From assembly GCA_023052935.1 (NCBI GenBank), contig CM041292.1:93913169-93977168 (forward strand): a stretch of 64,000 nucleotides of DNA. Direction: 5' to 3'. Source of the DNA: Piezodorus guildinii (taxonomy: Eukaryota > Arthropoda > Insecta > Hemiptera > Pentatomidae). Positions within the stretch are counted from its first letter, which is position 1. Every line of letters begins with the position of its first letter. Position numbers and translations under genes: made by a program. The notes under the pieces are model-generated. The model saw only the letters and a program-made list of their open reading frames with translations, had not been told where the DNA came from and did no database searches. Positions 12,401 to 23,155 of this stretch are shown piece after piece.

Positions 12401-13138
12401 AAATTTTTCCCAGTTGTCTCTCTTGAATAACCATCTCGGAGTTTCATCAAATTTTAAATCAGTATTACCGTCAAACTTTATAATGATTGGGAAGTGATCG
12501 CTTCCGTACAACGTTTCCTTTACTTCCCAATGCACTTTATGGAGCAGTTTAACATCTATTAACGATAAATCAATGGCAGAAAGAGAGCCATCACCACAGA
12601 AATGAGTTGGAGAACCGTCGTTGATTAGAATCAGAAAATCATTAGTTTCAATAAATTTCTCGATTTCACTCCCTCTATTTTTATAGTCGAATAATGTGGA
12701 ACCCCATAATTTGTTATGTCCATTCAGGTCTCCAACAAGGATCGCAGGTCTTGGGAGTTGATCAACTATTGCTTGAAGATCATTTGCAGTGAAATATTGG
12801 CTCGGTGGGATATAGATATTGCAAACTGTGATTGGTTCAGGTTTATAAATTTTTGCGGCTACAACTTCTAGGGTGGAATTAATTTGTATTGGTTCTGAAT
12901 AAACTTCTTTATTAACTAATATGGCTACTCCTCCCCAAGAGGACTTGCAATCTGTTCTGTCTTTACGGTAGATGTCGTGATCTTTTATATTTACTACCTG
13001 AGATTGCGAAAAATGGGTTTCTTGTAAACACCAGCAATGCGGTTTCTCTTCATTTAAAAGTACTTTAAAATATTCAAAACGTTTGTAGAACCCATTACAG
13101 TTCCATTGTATAATTAATGAGTTGGTATTGTTCATCAT
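9420..13138 (-). pseudogene. I-like LINE ORF2: endonuclease, RT, RNase H (disrupted)
   Basis: The first part (13138-10589, 849 codons) holds an APE-type endonuclease: N13 in 'WNCNGF', E40 in 'QETHF', D137 and N139 in 'GDLNGHN', and 'SDHFP' at 213-217. The reverse transcriptase follows: 'NYRPISLLS' at 518-525, 'VFIDIQKAYD' near 590, 'NGTPQGSPLS' near 645 and catalytic 'FADD' at 677-680. An in-frame TAA at 10589-10591 interrupts it, and the same frame continues in 10567-10094 with the first RNase H aspartate ('WFTDAS'). A 2-base AT insertion near 10127-10133 then shifts the frame. The last part (10097-9420) has 'VTDSLSS', 'WVPSHLGIGKNEEAD' and a terminal CX2C-X7-H-X4-C cluster. All catalytic residues I can check are present. 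The likely role was target-primed reverse transcription. Confidence 0.9.
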
Positions 13139-13190
13139 AATAAAAAAAAAATAAATAAATGTAATTATTTTCGTAGAGATCAGCTATTTA

Positions 13191-14762
13191 TTAATTGTCT
13201 GTGCTATCGTCTGAGTTAATAACACAGTCCGTTGCTTCCCACTGTTTTTTCAAAAGTTTTGTAATTTTTAATTTTGATCGCCGGTCGGTTATCAGTGTTT
13301 TTGTGTCTTTTAACATGTCCCTTAGGCCCTCTGTATTATTAGTGAATTCCTTAACAAATTCACTAATGTTTTTGGTATTTGGAGATATTTCGATAAACGT
13401 TACCATCTCTTCAAATGTTATTGGGTATTTTTCCCTATTTTCTTCAATAGTCTGCCTAGCACTTTCAAAATTAATTTTAGAATCGGTTATTTCGCTTTTT
13501 TTAAGTTTCTTCGATTTTTTACCTATGGACTGTGTTGAGGTCATTAATGGGAAGTCTTCAATATTAATAATGTTTTCCGTGTCTTCTTGGGAATCAATGG
13601 TTAGGTTCAATTCGGTAGTTGATACAGAAGAAGGGGTTGAGCTAGAATGGCATCTTTTGACGCCGAAAACCACGGTAGGTTGTAATATTGAATCATTGGG
13701 ATTAATGAGAGCAGTCGATTGAGTAGGGTTATCTAAGGCGCCACCGCTAGTAAGCTGGTTGTCATGACTACCAGACGACAGCTCCACTGGACAGCCTCTG
13801 GCAGCCTTAGCCACTGATGACGTGCTGGCGTTGTCATGGCTACTGGCTAGCGTGGGCTCTACTATATTAACTATGTTAGGTAAAATATAATTTGGTGTAT
13901 CTAGTAGCGAGCGATCGGTATTTATTTTTTCACTGACGCTACTAATTATTTCAGGATTGAAATTAATTAATGTAGCCTCCTTTTCTTTGTTTTGGGGCTC
14001 AGATATATCTATATCATTCTCACACTCTGGGCAATCGGTAGAGATATGTCCTGGCTGCTTGCAAATAAAGCAAGTGACAATGTCTTCACCTAAAAAAATT
14101 CGGTAGGGTACATTATCGTATTTAATTAACAGTGAGGATGGGAGTTTGGCCAGGTCCTCAGGTGGGATGTAGACCTGTCTTCGAAAGCTTAAAACATGGG
14201 CCAAACGTGGGTCTTGGTACCCGGCCCTGAGAAAGTGCATTGGCGAAACTAACCTCAATCCTAGTTTTTTCAATTAATTTTCTATAGTGTCATGAGGTAT
14301 GGAAGGGCAAGCATTAGAAATGATAATACGTTTTGCTGGATTGATTAACCGTTTTATGTGAATTTCTTTATCGTTAATTACTATAGATTTATGGTTTCTA
14401 AGAATATAATCTACTGACTCTTTATTACTGAAGTGAATGCAGAACCGGGAATTAGAAATTCTTGATGTGTAACGGATAAATTTTGGGTCGATTAGGTCTG
14501 CAATTTTGAGTACATACTCCTTCTGTTTGATTCCTGGGAGAGTGTGCAATATTATAGCGTTTTCTCGCTTAGAAAACTTTTCTGATGCGGTGGCTTTGGC
14601 ATAGCTGATTTCTGTAGGTTTGAGGTTAGGTGTTACTTTATAGTTTGTTTGTTTGTTTTCCATCTCTTTCTGACTATTACTGGTTATTTTCATGGCAGTA
14701 GGATTAACTGGGGACATAATGGGGGTAACTGACATCGCTACAGAGCCAAAAGCTCTGAGCAC
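13191..14762 (-). pseudogene. I-like LINE ORF1, zinc-knuckle RNA-binding protein (one stop)
   Basis: Begins at an ATG at 14762 and reads 162 codons to a TAA at 14274-14276. The same frame continues another 360 codons to 13191, so one in-frame stop splits a protein of about 520 residues. The second part has 'FLRAGYQDPRLAHVLSFRRQ' and 'PPEDLAKLPSSLLI', then a CCHC knuckle 'CFICKQPGHISTDC', the usual layout of ORF1 nucleic-acid chaperones in this LINE group. A Ser/Thr-rich middle and a Lys-rich C-terminus follow. The ORF1 stop lies 52 bases before the ORF2 start. The N-terminal start is the first ATG and is not otherwise proven. Confidence 0.85.
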
Positions 14763-14956
14763 CTATAACAGGCAGGTATTCGCCCAATTACTAATTAATA
14801 TACCGATACTCACTCTCGTGACGGAACACGCACCCTTAAATTGTCCAAATTGCACAAAATAATGTCTATTTTTCCGAGAAAAACAGTTAAAAGTTTATAA
14901 AACTGAAAGACTGACCTGAAGTGCGTCTGCTCCACATGGGTCCCAAACAGCTGTTC
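14763..14956 (-). promoter_or_regulatory. 5' UTR of the I-like LINE
   Basis: A 194-base leader between the element's 5' end (set by the target duplication) and the ORF1 ATG. LINEs of this group carry an internal Pol II promoter in the first bases; no specific core element is asserted here. The leader begins (minus strand) GAACAGCTGTTTGGGACCC. Confidence 0.5.
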
Positions 14957-15211
14957 CTGTTTCAATAATTATTTATGAATTACTTATTATAAAATCATGA
15001 TTTTAGAGAAAAACTGTGGACAAATTTATTATTACAGTATAGAAATAAATAAGGTTAATAATAAATATATAAAGAATGGATTGATAGATGTCTTTTTTGT
15101 GTATTTCATCATACGGATGTTTTAACGAATACAGTTTAAATTTCAATAAATTATATATACATATATAATATCGGTTAGTTAGTTGAGGTTTTTATAAATC
15201 AATCTGGTGTT

Positions 15212-15216
<5 letters not shown>

Positions 15217-15245
<29 letters not shown>
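15217..15245. repeat. T29 homopolymer
   Basis: Run of T (two line segments of the sequence), followed at about 15270-15285 by an A15 run. No retroposon body is recognisable. Confidence 0.85.
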
Positions 15246-15250
<5 letters not shown>

Positions 15251-15319
15251 AGAAAATGCGCATAATTATAAAAAAAAAAAAAAAATAAAAATAAAAGGAA
15301 TTTAAATTGTACCCATAAA

Positions 15320-15404
15320 TATGCCTATAACTCAGTTATTTTTTTAAGATAGAGAAAAAACACCAGTGAGTTTAGGATCAGGACAACGCAACTAAATCTC
15401 GCAG

Positions 15405-15446
<42 letters not shown>

Positions 15447-15730
15447 TTGTAACTGTTATTTTCGAAGAAAGAGAAAAAATACTTGAGAGTTTTAGAATCA
15501 GTATACCGCTATTAATTATAAAACAGAAAAATTAATAAAAATAAATTTCACCAATATATATACTCCCTTAACTCAGTTATTTTTTAAAACAAATAAATAA
15601 ATATCAATTAATTAATAAATACCAAAAATTTAGTTGTTAATTGATTAAAAATTAATGTTTATACAAAACGAAAAAAGAATCATTAAAATCAGTTTAGAAA
15701 TAGCAGAGATATAGCGTTTTGAAATTAGCA
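15320..15730. repeat. Diverged tandem repeat, unit about 115-120 bp
   Basis: Similar blocks recur at about 15320, 15441 and 15556: 'ATGCCTATAACTCAGTTATT', 'ATGCGCTTGTAACTGTTATT' and 'ATACTCCCTTAACTCAGTTA'. The companion block 'GTTTAGGATCAGGACAACGC' is echoed at 15487-15507 and about 15688. Between units 1 and 2 is an (AT)n run (15411-15442). Units are strongly diverged. Confidence 0.55.
15411..15442. repeat. (AT)n microsatellite
   Basis: Alternating AT tract inside the diverged tandem repeat. Confidence 0.95.
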
Positions 15731-16589
15731 GTGAATTGACCATTCTCCTTCAGATTATATATTGCTTTTCATATTAGTTGATTTGCTTTTAACCAACTGT
15801 ATAAACAGTTATACCCTAATATTGTTTTTGGAAATAATAAACCGTTGTGTAATAATTTGGAGCGGTTTTATATTCGATATAATATATATTATACAATTGA
15901 TTCATTAACTCTCCCTATGTATTGGCAGAAATATTTTTTCTATTGTTCTTTTTTGAAAATATTTTTTCTACTTTTTAAAAAAAAAAAATTTATTTTAATT
16001 TATTATATATTTGTTGCATGGTTTACATTTGACCATTTTCTAATCCTACCTTTCAGTGTGATAATCCTTATAATATGCTTTGTTGTCATTAAATGTCTTT
16101 TTCACCAATCTACGCAAAGTTAGAACATGCAATTTTCTTCAGTTATTCTCTTTAATTTTCGTTTAGCACAAAGATCATGCTCGAGTATCTCAGTTCGTTG
16201 AAGCTTTATGTGGAAAAACAATGTTATTTTGGTTTTGGTAGATAAATTTAACAACCTAAAAATCTTGTAGGACAAAATCTTTTTCCCTTCAAAATCCCTA
16301 ACACTGGCAGTATTGCGGTGAAGGAAAGCCCCCCACAGATGCTTCTGGTAGATTAGGCTGAGACAGGGAGGGCTGTGGCGGTGGCGCTAATTTTAGGCTG
16401 TTGCCACCAATCCATTCCTCACACCTCCTCCCTCTCTTTCAACAATATTAATGTTCACCTCGTCACAGTCTGTCCTCGTACTTGTCTTCCTTTCATCTGT
16501 TTAAAATATTTCTTTTAAAGGTTTATTCTATTCTTCCGCAGATCTCACGCACTTAGTTATCTGCTTAGTAGTAATACTATTGCTTTTGT

Positions 16590-16645
16590 TTTAAATAATA
16601 ATAAAATTCTTTATTTATTCTGGGACAAGTCGCTTCAGAATAATA
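16590..16645 (-). mobile_element. LINE 3' end with hairpin, severely truncated
   Basis: On the minus strand this reads TTATTCTGAAGCGACTTGTC followed by CCAGAATAAATAAAG, matching the 3' hairpin at 35490-35522 (TTATTCTTAGGGGAC / GTCCCAGAATAA). The inverted TTATTCT/AGAATAA arms are retained. It is followed (leftwards) by a TAATAA-rich tail. A tiny insertion or remnant of the same LINE family as at 35050-35522. Confidence 0.5.
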
Positions 16646-16749
16646 TTACAGAAAAATTAAATTAAAACTTCAGTATCTTAGAGTGAAAACACAAACAAAA
16701 ATACAATAGAAATAACATAGAAAATTAATACTAGTGATAAATTAGCATG

Positions 16750-16756
<7 letters not shown>

Positions 16757-16788
<32 letters not shown>
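16757..16788. repeat. (AT)n microsatellite
   Basis: Uninterrupted alternating AT. Confidence 0.95.
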
Positions 16789-16789
<1 letters not shown>

Positions 16790-16791
<2 letters not shown>

Positions 16792-17640
16792 GTCGATCGA
16801 TTTTAAATATTCTCTTACTATTATTCACTATACTTTCGTGAATATAAACCAATAAATAAAAAAAATTCTGACCAATAGTTTCAGTATTGCAGCCGTTTTA
16901 AGTCAGTTTCGCGGCTAAATATTGTACATATGTTGGGAAAATCTCTCTGATTCTTGTAATTTTTTAGATATCAAACCAAAACAAAATCTAATAATAAGGT
17001 AAGGACATTCTTTGAATTTTTTGTTCCCACAAGTTATTACCTAAATAGTGAAGAAAGTGGTTTAATAAATTCTGGAAAATGAATAAAAAACGAGACTATT
17101 AGTGAGATAAAAGTATACAAAAGAAAAAAGAATCACCCTTGACTATTTTTTTCTGTATAGCTTAGACATAGTCCTACTTGCTGTAAAAATTTCAATCTTG
17201 AGAACATAGTCCTTTTTTGTATACGAATTTTTAAAATTGACAAAAAATCGTTATTGGCGATGTTTACATGTAAATAACTCAAAAGGGACTGAATGGAAAA
17301 TTATGAAACTTATATAGATTACCAATACGATGAGTTTAAGTGATATAATTTAGGTTATCGAGACTAACCTGTTTCCGAATTTATAAAATTAGCTTTGCTG
17401 TTAAAATAACTTTTTCATTAAAAAAAATTAACTCTATTAATTTTGAATATTTAAGAACGAAACAGAGACTGGAATGATGATTAGACTATTTTATCTAATT
17501 TCGGTCCTCACAACATATCACCTAAGTAGCCAAGAAAATGGTTTCAAAAATTCACAACACATTACATCAACTGAAACCTTTGGCGCGCTATGACAAGGGA
17601 GAACCTCTTTTGTTCTCTATTTTGTGATTTTTATTGAAAT
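16790..17640. other. AT-rich stretch without recognised gene
   Basis: No coding or repeat signal recognised. It resembles noncoding intergenic or intronic DNA. Confidence 0.5.
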
Positions 17641-17647
17641 TTTCAAA

Positions 17648-18062
17648 TCAATTGGGGTTATTTGAGAACTGGATAGACAGGTAGTGTTTTAACAAACGGG
17701 ATTTAAGAGTCGGAAAAGTATGGAATGATGGATATAAGAGGGAATAGAATTCCATACGGACGAGGATCGGGATAAGGAAAGATCCGTCGAAAGCTGAGGT
17801 TCGATGAGGCGTTTTATACAGATCTGAAGACTGCGAACGAATTTTGCAGCAGTGGACGGAAGATTTAAATGAAAATTTATCCGAGATGCACGATGGACGT
17901 TGGGATCGGAACACTTTGAAGAGGAATGGTGCCAGGAAGTACTTAGTCCGGTAGGAAGGGTAAAGCCTCTTTAACTCATCGTAAAATTGGGTTTGAGAGG
18001 TGTTTCTGGATATCCCATAGATAAAACGTATCAGACAGTTAGATAATCGTTTTAGTTTTGCT
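17648..18062 (-). pseudogene. LINE reverse transcriptase C-terminal remnant (CR1/Jockey-like)
   Basis: The minus-strand frame reads 'KLKRLSNCLIRFIYGISR', 'DELKRLYPSYRTKYFLAP', then 'RTSAFDGSFLIPILVRMEF' and 'FHTFPTLKSRLLKHYLS'. This is the usual tail of many LINE ORF2 proteins: a 'Q..CIRFI.G..' start, then 'RTS.Y..SF...A...WN.LP....L..FK..L'. The reading frame is open over most of its length but no catalytic part is present. Confidence 0.65.
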
Positions 18063-18392
18063 TTAAGATCTCCTATAATTGGGCTTTTGCTTGTTGGTGG
18101 ATTCTGGCTTGGCTTTGCACAGACACAATAAATTTTCCGTGGTAACTAATGTTGTATTTCTAAATTTTAGTACATTTTTTCGTGGTTTGTAGTCGGTTGT
18201 TTGAACTTGGGTCAAATATATTTTATATTTGGGACATGTGGAATCTTCTTTATACTTATTGGTAATCTCTGTCGCTTGATTATATTTATGAATATATCCA
18301 CGGTTTTTTTTTAATAATTTAGGGGCATTGCCATTTAACTGATTAAATAATGCGTTCGGCAAAGAAAAATAAAAAAAATTGTTTCGAACCAT
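18063..18392 (-). CDS. Unrecognised open frame (109 codons)
   Basis: A Lys/Asn-rich open frame adjoining the LINE C-terminal remnant. No motif or family is recognised. It could be a more N-terminal piece of the same LINE in another frame, or chance. Low coding likelihood. Confidence 0.15.
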   Translation of the reverse strand: MVRNNFFYFSLPNALFNQLNGNAPKLLKKNRGYIHKYNQATEITNKYKEDSTCPKYKIYLTQVQTTDYKPRKNVLKFRNTTLVTTENLLCLCKAKPESTNKQKPNYRRS

Positions 18393-18430
18393 TGCACTGG
18401 GACAATATTATATAAGGACCTTGATTAGTT

Positions 18431-18892
18431 GTGTTGACATGCAACTCACTAACAGGTACGATGGAAAAGGTTGTTGAAGATTATCAGCATATTTTCGAAC
18501 GGGAATTCTTGCAATGGATTAACGGCTCCTTGATAGAGGAAGAAATCGGAGGATCCAAAGTAGACGGTAGTCAAACGCCCTTACAAAAATTTAAAAATTG
18601 TCGACTTTGTGAAACTTGGAAGATAAATTGGGGTGACATGGGATTTAGTTGAAGGAAAAAGATATTATTAAAAGGGTCCTTGAGGATATGATTGACCCTC
18701 ACATGAAGTAGGTGCAGTAACATGCTAAGATGGACCGTTTTTGTGACGGCTCACTCCAGACTATCACTAAGCACAACGAAGTGAAAACCAGCGACAATGA
18801 ACAGAGCTTTATGATAGGTGCTAGTAGAGGAGATCAACTTGTCCTGGGTCGCAGCACCAACATAATTAATAGTTATATCTAAAAACTATTGG
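18431..18892 (+). pseudogene. Degenerate coding remnant of unknown origin
   Basis: A 73-codon frame (18431-18652) contains 'VEDYQHIFEREFLQWINGSL'. A shifted frame continues from about 18653 with 'EKDIIKRVLEDMIDPHMK', two stops, then 'HNEVKTSDNEQSFMIGASRG' and 'GDQLVLGRSTNIINSYI*'. The amphipathic, charged composition looks more like decayed protein-coding DNA than random AT-rich sequence. I do not recognise the family. It may be a processed pseudogene or a transposon gene. Confidence 0.3.
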
Positions 18893-18971
18893 TTGTATTT
18901 GCTTACAATACTTTCCGTACTACATTGAATTGAAGTCCAATCTTACACCTATCCAATCTAACATCGTTTGT

Positions 18972-19250
18972 TGTTTATTCCCTATTATTATTTAACGTCA
19001 CTTAATGCTAGTGTGGTTAATCGGGCAATGCTACAGTGGGATTTGTAAATTTTGCCGAACAAGATGTAATTTGGATAGGAAATCCCAATCATTATTACAT
19101 CTGGTTGTATCAAATTAGAACCTAACATCGCACAGGCTCGGGCTCAACTTACTCTCTTTAAGAATTCCTATAGCTATTAGCCAGATTTGAACCCGTTTCC
19201 TTGAAAAAACAAGGCTTTTATGTTATAGGTGATAATGTCTTTCCTTTTAT
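18972..19250 (-). mobile_element. tRNA-derived SINE (family 2), longest copy
   Basis: On the minus strand a tRNA-like head reads GCCTTG-TTTTTT-CAAGG (an anticodon-arm-like hairpin), then the B-box-like GGGTTCAAATC, about 120 bases of body, and the family 3' end GATTAACCACACTAGCATTA with AAGTGACGTTAAATAATAAT. Other copies: 21890-22035, 23007-23155 and 31380-31512. The anticodon-arm loop of Ts hints at a tRNA-Lys(TTT)-like source, which is an inference. Confidence 0.65.
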
Positions 19251-19259
19251 TATTTATTC

Positions 19260-20340
19260 ATTTTATAAATTAGTGTTTGGTATTTTTCTTCTAATGTAGA
19301 AACAAGAGATTTCAAGAAATATTGGTATTTAATTACCTTTCGAGGTGGGCCAATATTATTATTGTTTCTAATTGGAGAGATATTTAGTAGAAAATGAATA
19401 ATTTCAAAGATATTAAGTATGTAATTGGGTATTATTCAATTAAAAAATCAGACCAACTTTATTAATTAACTCACAAAATGAAAAGGTAAAAAAAAAGTAT
19501 TAGCTTATAACTAGTTTAGATTGATTCAGTATGTTGTGTATCATTTAGCATCCAATTTGGGCAGCATAATTTACTGTAAACATTTTTCACTCTAATAATG
19601 TAATATAAAATACTTACATTCTAATACATTTTTTTTATTCAACTAATTTGACGATCGAAATGTTTAAAGCGATGTATTCTCCATGTATAATTTTTGTAAT
19701 CAAGTAAGTATAAGTTTATATACAAGAAGTCAAAAGAATATGACAAAGATAGCGTTAGATTAGAGGACGATAAAAAGACCTGCAATCTGAGTTGTATTCA
19801 TGAGATCTTGAATAGTAGGGAGGTTGAATAGTAAAATAAGAGGAGAACAGGAGTTGATTTTAGGTTTATTTTGAGGTCAGTCCAAGGATGGAAGATTGTT
19901 TTGCTTATAAGTAGATTAAAAAAAAAAACAAGAAGTTTTATGCCATCAAAACTTTGTTACAATAAAAAAACAAACAAGTGGTATTAGTAGTTTATTTCAT
20001 TTTTCTCACCGTTCAAATCAAAGTATAGAAATTTTATCAGTTATAAACGATTTAAATAAAATTCCTTATGAAGCAATTATTGTATTAAGGGCAAGAAAAA
20101 ATAACCATGTATGTCACCTTTATTTAATAACCAGTATGAAAATTTACAAATACAATACAAGAATATTTATACTTATAATAGGCAAATAAAACTTCGTTCA
20201 CAAAAATTTGCTTATTACCACAATTTTTTTCTCATCCTAACCCCTGTAAAGATGCATTATTTCGGTGCTTTTAGAGAAAAAAATAAACTACTTCTAGCAT
20301 ATATGCTCATTCGGTTTTTTAAATGTTTGTAAACTGATGC
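19260..20340. other. AT-rich stretch without recognised gene
   Basis: No gene or repeat family recognised. A 73-codon frame at 20111-20332 has no features. Confidence 0.5.
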
Positions 20341-20344
20341 TCCA

Positions 20345-21250
20345 GTAACCAAATGCATGGTTGACTACTATATCGAACATACATCTAGAAATATTTTTTT
20401 AAATTTCTTTCTAATATACTTATTACAAAAATACATTTCTTGCGGTCCTAAAACTCTTACTTATCAGTTAATTAATTGAATGAAGTGACCCATGTCATCC
20501 GATTTCCTAGCCCGTCGAACATAAGATTAGTTTTTGTTTTATGCCTCAAAAATGACTAAAATACATTTTTTTGAGGTTTAGAAACTCTTACTAATAACGG
20601 CAAGAAGAGCAAACGTTTAGCGAAACCACGAGGAAGCTGGTGCCCACACGTTAAGTTGGCCCTTGGTGTGCCTACTTCTGTGCAAATTTATTAATAGAAA
20701 CTAAAATTGAAACTTATATTAAAATTATGGAATTTTCTCAATTCCATACTTTGGAGCCCTGAACCAGCCTTATCATACGGTTTGGTCAAAAGTTTTTTTC
20801 CTTTTGACAAATTAATCTTTTATTATTGCCTTAAATATTTTCATATTGAAATTTTACTTTACTCATATCAGAAGACTTAACAAAATCTTATAACCTCACA
20901 ACTACATTGCATAATATAGTTATTATTAACTCAATCTTGTCTTATTTTAAGTCAATGTGCTTTGAATAGTGACACCACCGGCCATCTAAACTTGTGGGTC
21001 GTCGAGCTCCACGTGGTTTCGCTGGACGTTTACTCTTCCTGCGGCCATTAGTTAGAGTTCCTAAACCACAACAAATGTATTTTCGTCATTTTTGTGGCAT
21101 AAAAGACTAGTTAAAACAAAAATAATGGATTCGATGGACTAAAAGGTTTCATGACCGCAAGAAATGCATGTAATAAGTATGGTGGAAAGAAATTTTTTTA
21201 AATATTTCTAGATGTTTGTTCGATAAGGTAGTCAACTGGCTCCTGGACTA
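20345..21250. repeat. Long inverted repeat (foldback), arms about 270-330 bp
   Basis: The left arm (about 20345-20680) and right arm (about 20975-21250) are reverse complements with moderate divergence. Matching blocks include 'CATCTAGAAATATTT', 'CTTATTAC', 'ATTTCTTGCGGTC', 'AAAATGAC.AAAATACATTT' and 'GCGAAACCACG'. A loop of about 290 bases separates them. No coding frame is shared by the arms. It may be a foldback/MITE-type transposon or two head-to-head copies of an unknown repeat. Confidence 0.65.
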
Positions 21251-21573
21251 TGATGTTTTTCATCATAAAAAGTTTAGTAAAATCTATATATACTTTGGTA
21301 TTTTCTATAGTGTTTAAATCATGATCATACAATTAAACCAAATAGAAGAGTAATCTCATAGAAGAAATGCGACTACATAAGCGCGAAAAGAAATAGCGAC
21401 TCTTAGATTGACTATCATGAAATAATTATTACACTTTTGATTGACTGTCACATTGCTTGTTGTATAGTTTACATTTACACAACTTCATTTTGTCTTATTG
21501 ATTGCTCAGAAAAGCCCTTAGCCTTCTTTTTATTTTGTTTTACTTATTTATTTGTCCTAATCAACCTCTAGGG

Positions 21574-22392
21574 CAGAGATTCCCGACAAAAAATTTTTGC
21601 GGACCTTCATCCAGTTATTTATATATTGATAGATTTTTATTGGGCTACACCTTATTATGTTGATTTCATGTGACATACCTTTACCGAAACTCTATATTGT
21701 ATAAATGGCCAATGCGGGGAAATGGAAATGAAGAAAAAAGAAACAGGCTCAAGTGGTTAAATTCCTTTCGGGAAACATTGAATAATTAAAATCTAATGTT
21801 AAATCTGACAGATGGGTCTAGGATTTTTTTAAGGAATTTAAAAATGTTTGGTTATGCCGTCCCTCAGATAAAACGTAAAATGGTGATCCAAAGCCTGTGC
21901 CAAGTAAGATACTCCTTAAGATCCTCTTTCCAACAAAATATGGATAGGCAAAATGTTTTACTTCCAGCACATTATCATCTAATTAGCCACAGTAGCACGA
22001 AAATGACGTTAAATGAATAAAAATAAACTAAAATATAAAACTTATGCAAGATAATTAGTTATTCAAATACTCATAAAGATATCAAATATTTTGAAATATC
22101 TTCTGCTATATATCTGCTCTTTAAGCTAATTATTATTGAAACGTTAGAAAATAACCAAATTTAATGTCGTGATTCTGGTCCTGTTAGTATGATTAGGCAC
22201 CTATCACTAAGTACAAGCAATTATATTACTTAGAATGTCAAATTCGTGTAGAGCTCGTGATTATTAATAAATGCAAAGATTAAAAAAAAAATTACGTTAA
22301 GACTAATTAAAAATTATTTCCCTATGACATCTCATGGACTCCTATCCTCCATCCTCCGGACATGTTTCTGTTAACCACTTGTGAATACACTG
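21574..22392. mobile_element. Non-autonomous hAT transposon (family A), with nested SINE
   Basis: Perfect 8-bp target duplication CTCTAGGG at 21566-21573 and 22393-22400. The left end CAGAGATTCCCGACAAAAAA and 'TTTTTGCGGACCTTCATCC' match the family A element at 1339-1974. The right end reverse-complemented starts CAGTGTATTCACAA. The terminal repeats are imperfect. The interior holds a family 2 SINE and no transposase. Confidence 0.75.
21890..22035 (+). mobile_element. SINE family 2 copy inside hAT
   Basis: Contains 'TATGGATAGGCAAAATG', 'ATTAGCCACAGTAGCACG' and the 3' end 'AAAATGACGTTAAATGAATA', parallel to 31380-31512. Its left boundary is uncertain. The open frame at 21796-22020 is this repeat read through and is not a gene. 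Confidence 0.6.
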
Positions 22393-22400
22393 CTCTAGGG

Positions 22401-23006
22401 TATAAAGATACGTTAAAAAGATATATCTTTGTACTTAAATCATCTGATTTTTCATATTAGCCAACATATAATTACATAATTTAAAGAAACAGCGATCTTC
22501 AGCGATCTTGTATCTACTTAAACCCACTCAAGTACCAAACCTTCTTGCTTATGTGAGAAGACAAAAATACATTCACGGAAAGTGCTGATATGGCATTACA
22601 GGAAAAGAGAAGAGAGGAGGAAATAGGGCATGAAGATCTATATCGGAAAGCGATTATTCTCTGGCCAAGGCCTCTATAAATAACTAATAACGAGCTCAAT
22701 GAATATCGATTCTTTACTAATTCCTCAGTGAAAATTCATTATCAACTGTCTTTTAAACTTGGCCTGATCGCTTTCAAAGTTTCTAGAACCTAAAATCCTT
22801 GTACAAGAGTCGGTTTTATTTTAGTTATTCAAAGGATTAATAAATTAGATCTAAGAAAACCCAGAAATCAATCGTAATATCTTAAACCTCGAGCGTTGTC
22901 TTCTAAACATGGGAATATGAATGTTAAATTAGTCTATATTATTATTGTGATATTGCGTCTAAGATAAAACGATTAAAAGACCTCCCTATTATAATCGAAT
23001 TTGTTT
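22401..23006. other. AT-rich stretch without recognised gene
   Basis: Nothing recognised. The minus-strand frame at 22514-22699 shows no family features. Confidence 0.5.
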
Positions 23007-23155
23007 GTTTATTTATTTAACGTCACTTTATGCTACTATGGCTAATCGGACAATGCTACAGTGGGTGTCCTAAATTTTGCCTATCCAGGTTTTATTAGGA
23101 TAGGGATTTTTAACGAGTACCTGACATTGGCCACAAGTGATCCCCATAATCGAAT
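23007..23155 (-). mobile_element. SINE family 2 copy, 5'-truncated
   Basis: The left end is 'TTTATTTATTTAACGTCAC', then 'GCTAATCGGACAATGCTACA' and 'AATTTTGCCTATCC', the reverse complement of the family 3' half. Lacks the tRNA-like head. Confidence 0.65.

Larger units (their letters stand above)
9279..14956 (-). mobile_element. Nearly full-length I-like LINE with RNase H
   Basis: A 5.68-kb element on the minus strand, flanked by a perfect 14-bp target duplication CTGTTTCAATAATT at 9265-9278 and 14957-14970. It has a 5' untranslated region (14763-14956), ORF1 with a zinc knuckle, ORF2 with endonuclease, RT and RNase H, a short 3' UTR and a (TAAA)n tail (reverse complement of about 9279-9297). 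An RNase H domain after the RT and a short-repeat tail instead of a long poly(A) point to the I group in the wide sense. Only three lesions are seen: one stop in ORF1, and one stop plus a 2-base frameshift in ORF2. Confidence 0.88.

Noticed and set aside
13195..13722. 175-codon plus-strand open frame
   Set aside because: It is the antisense shadow of the I-like LINE ORF1, which has zinc-knuckle and family motifs on the minus strand.
21796..22020. 74-codon frame inside the hAT element as transposase
   Set aside because: It overlaps a SINE family 2 copy and shows no hAT motif.
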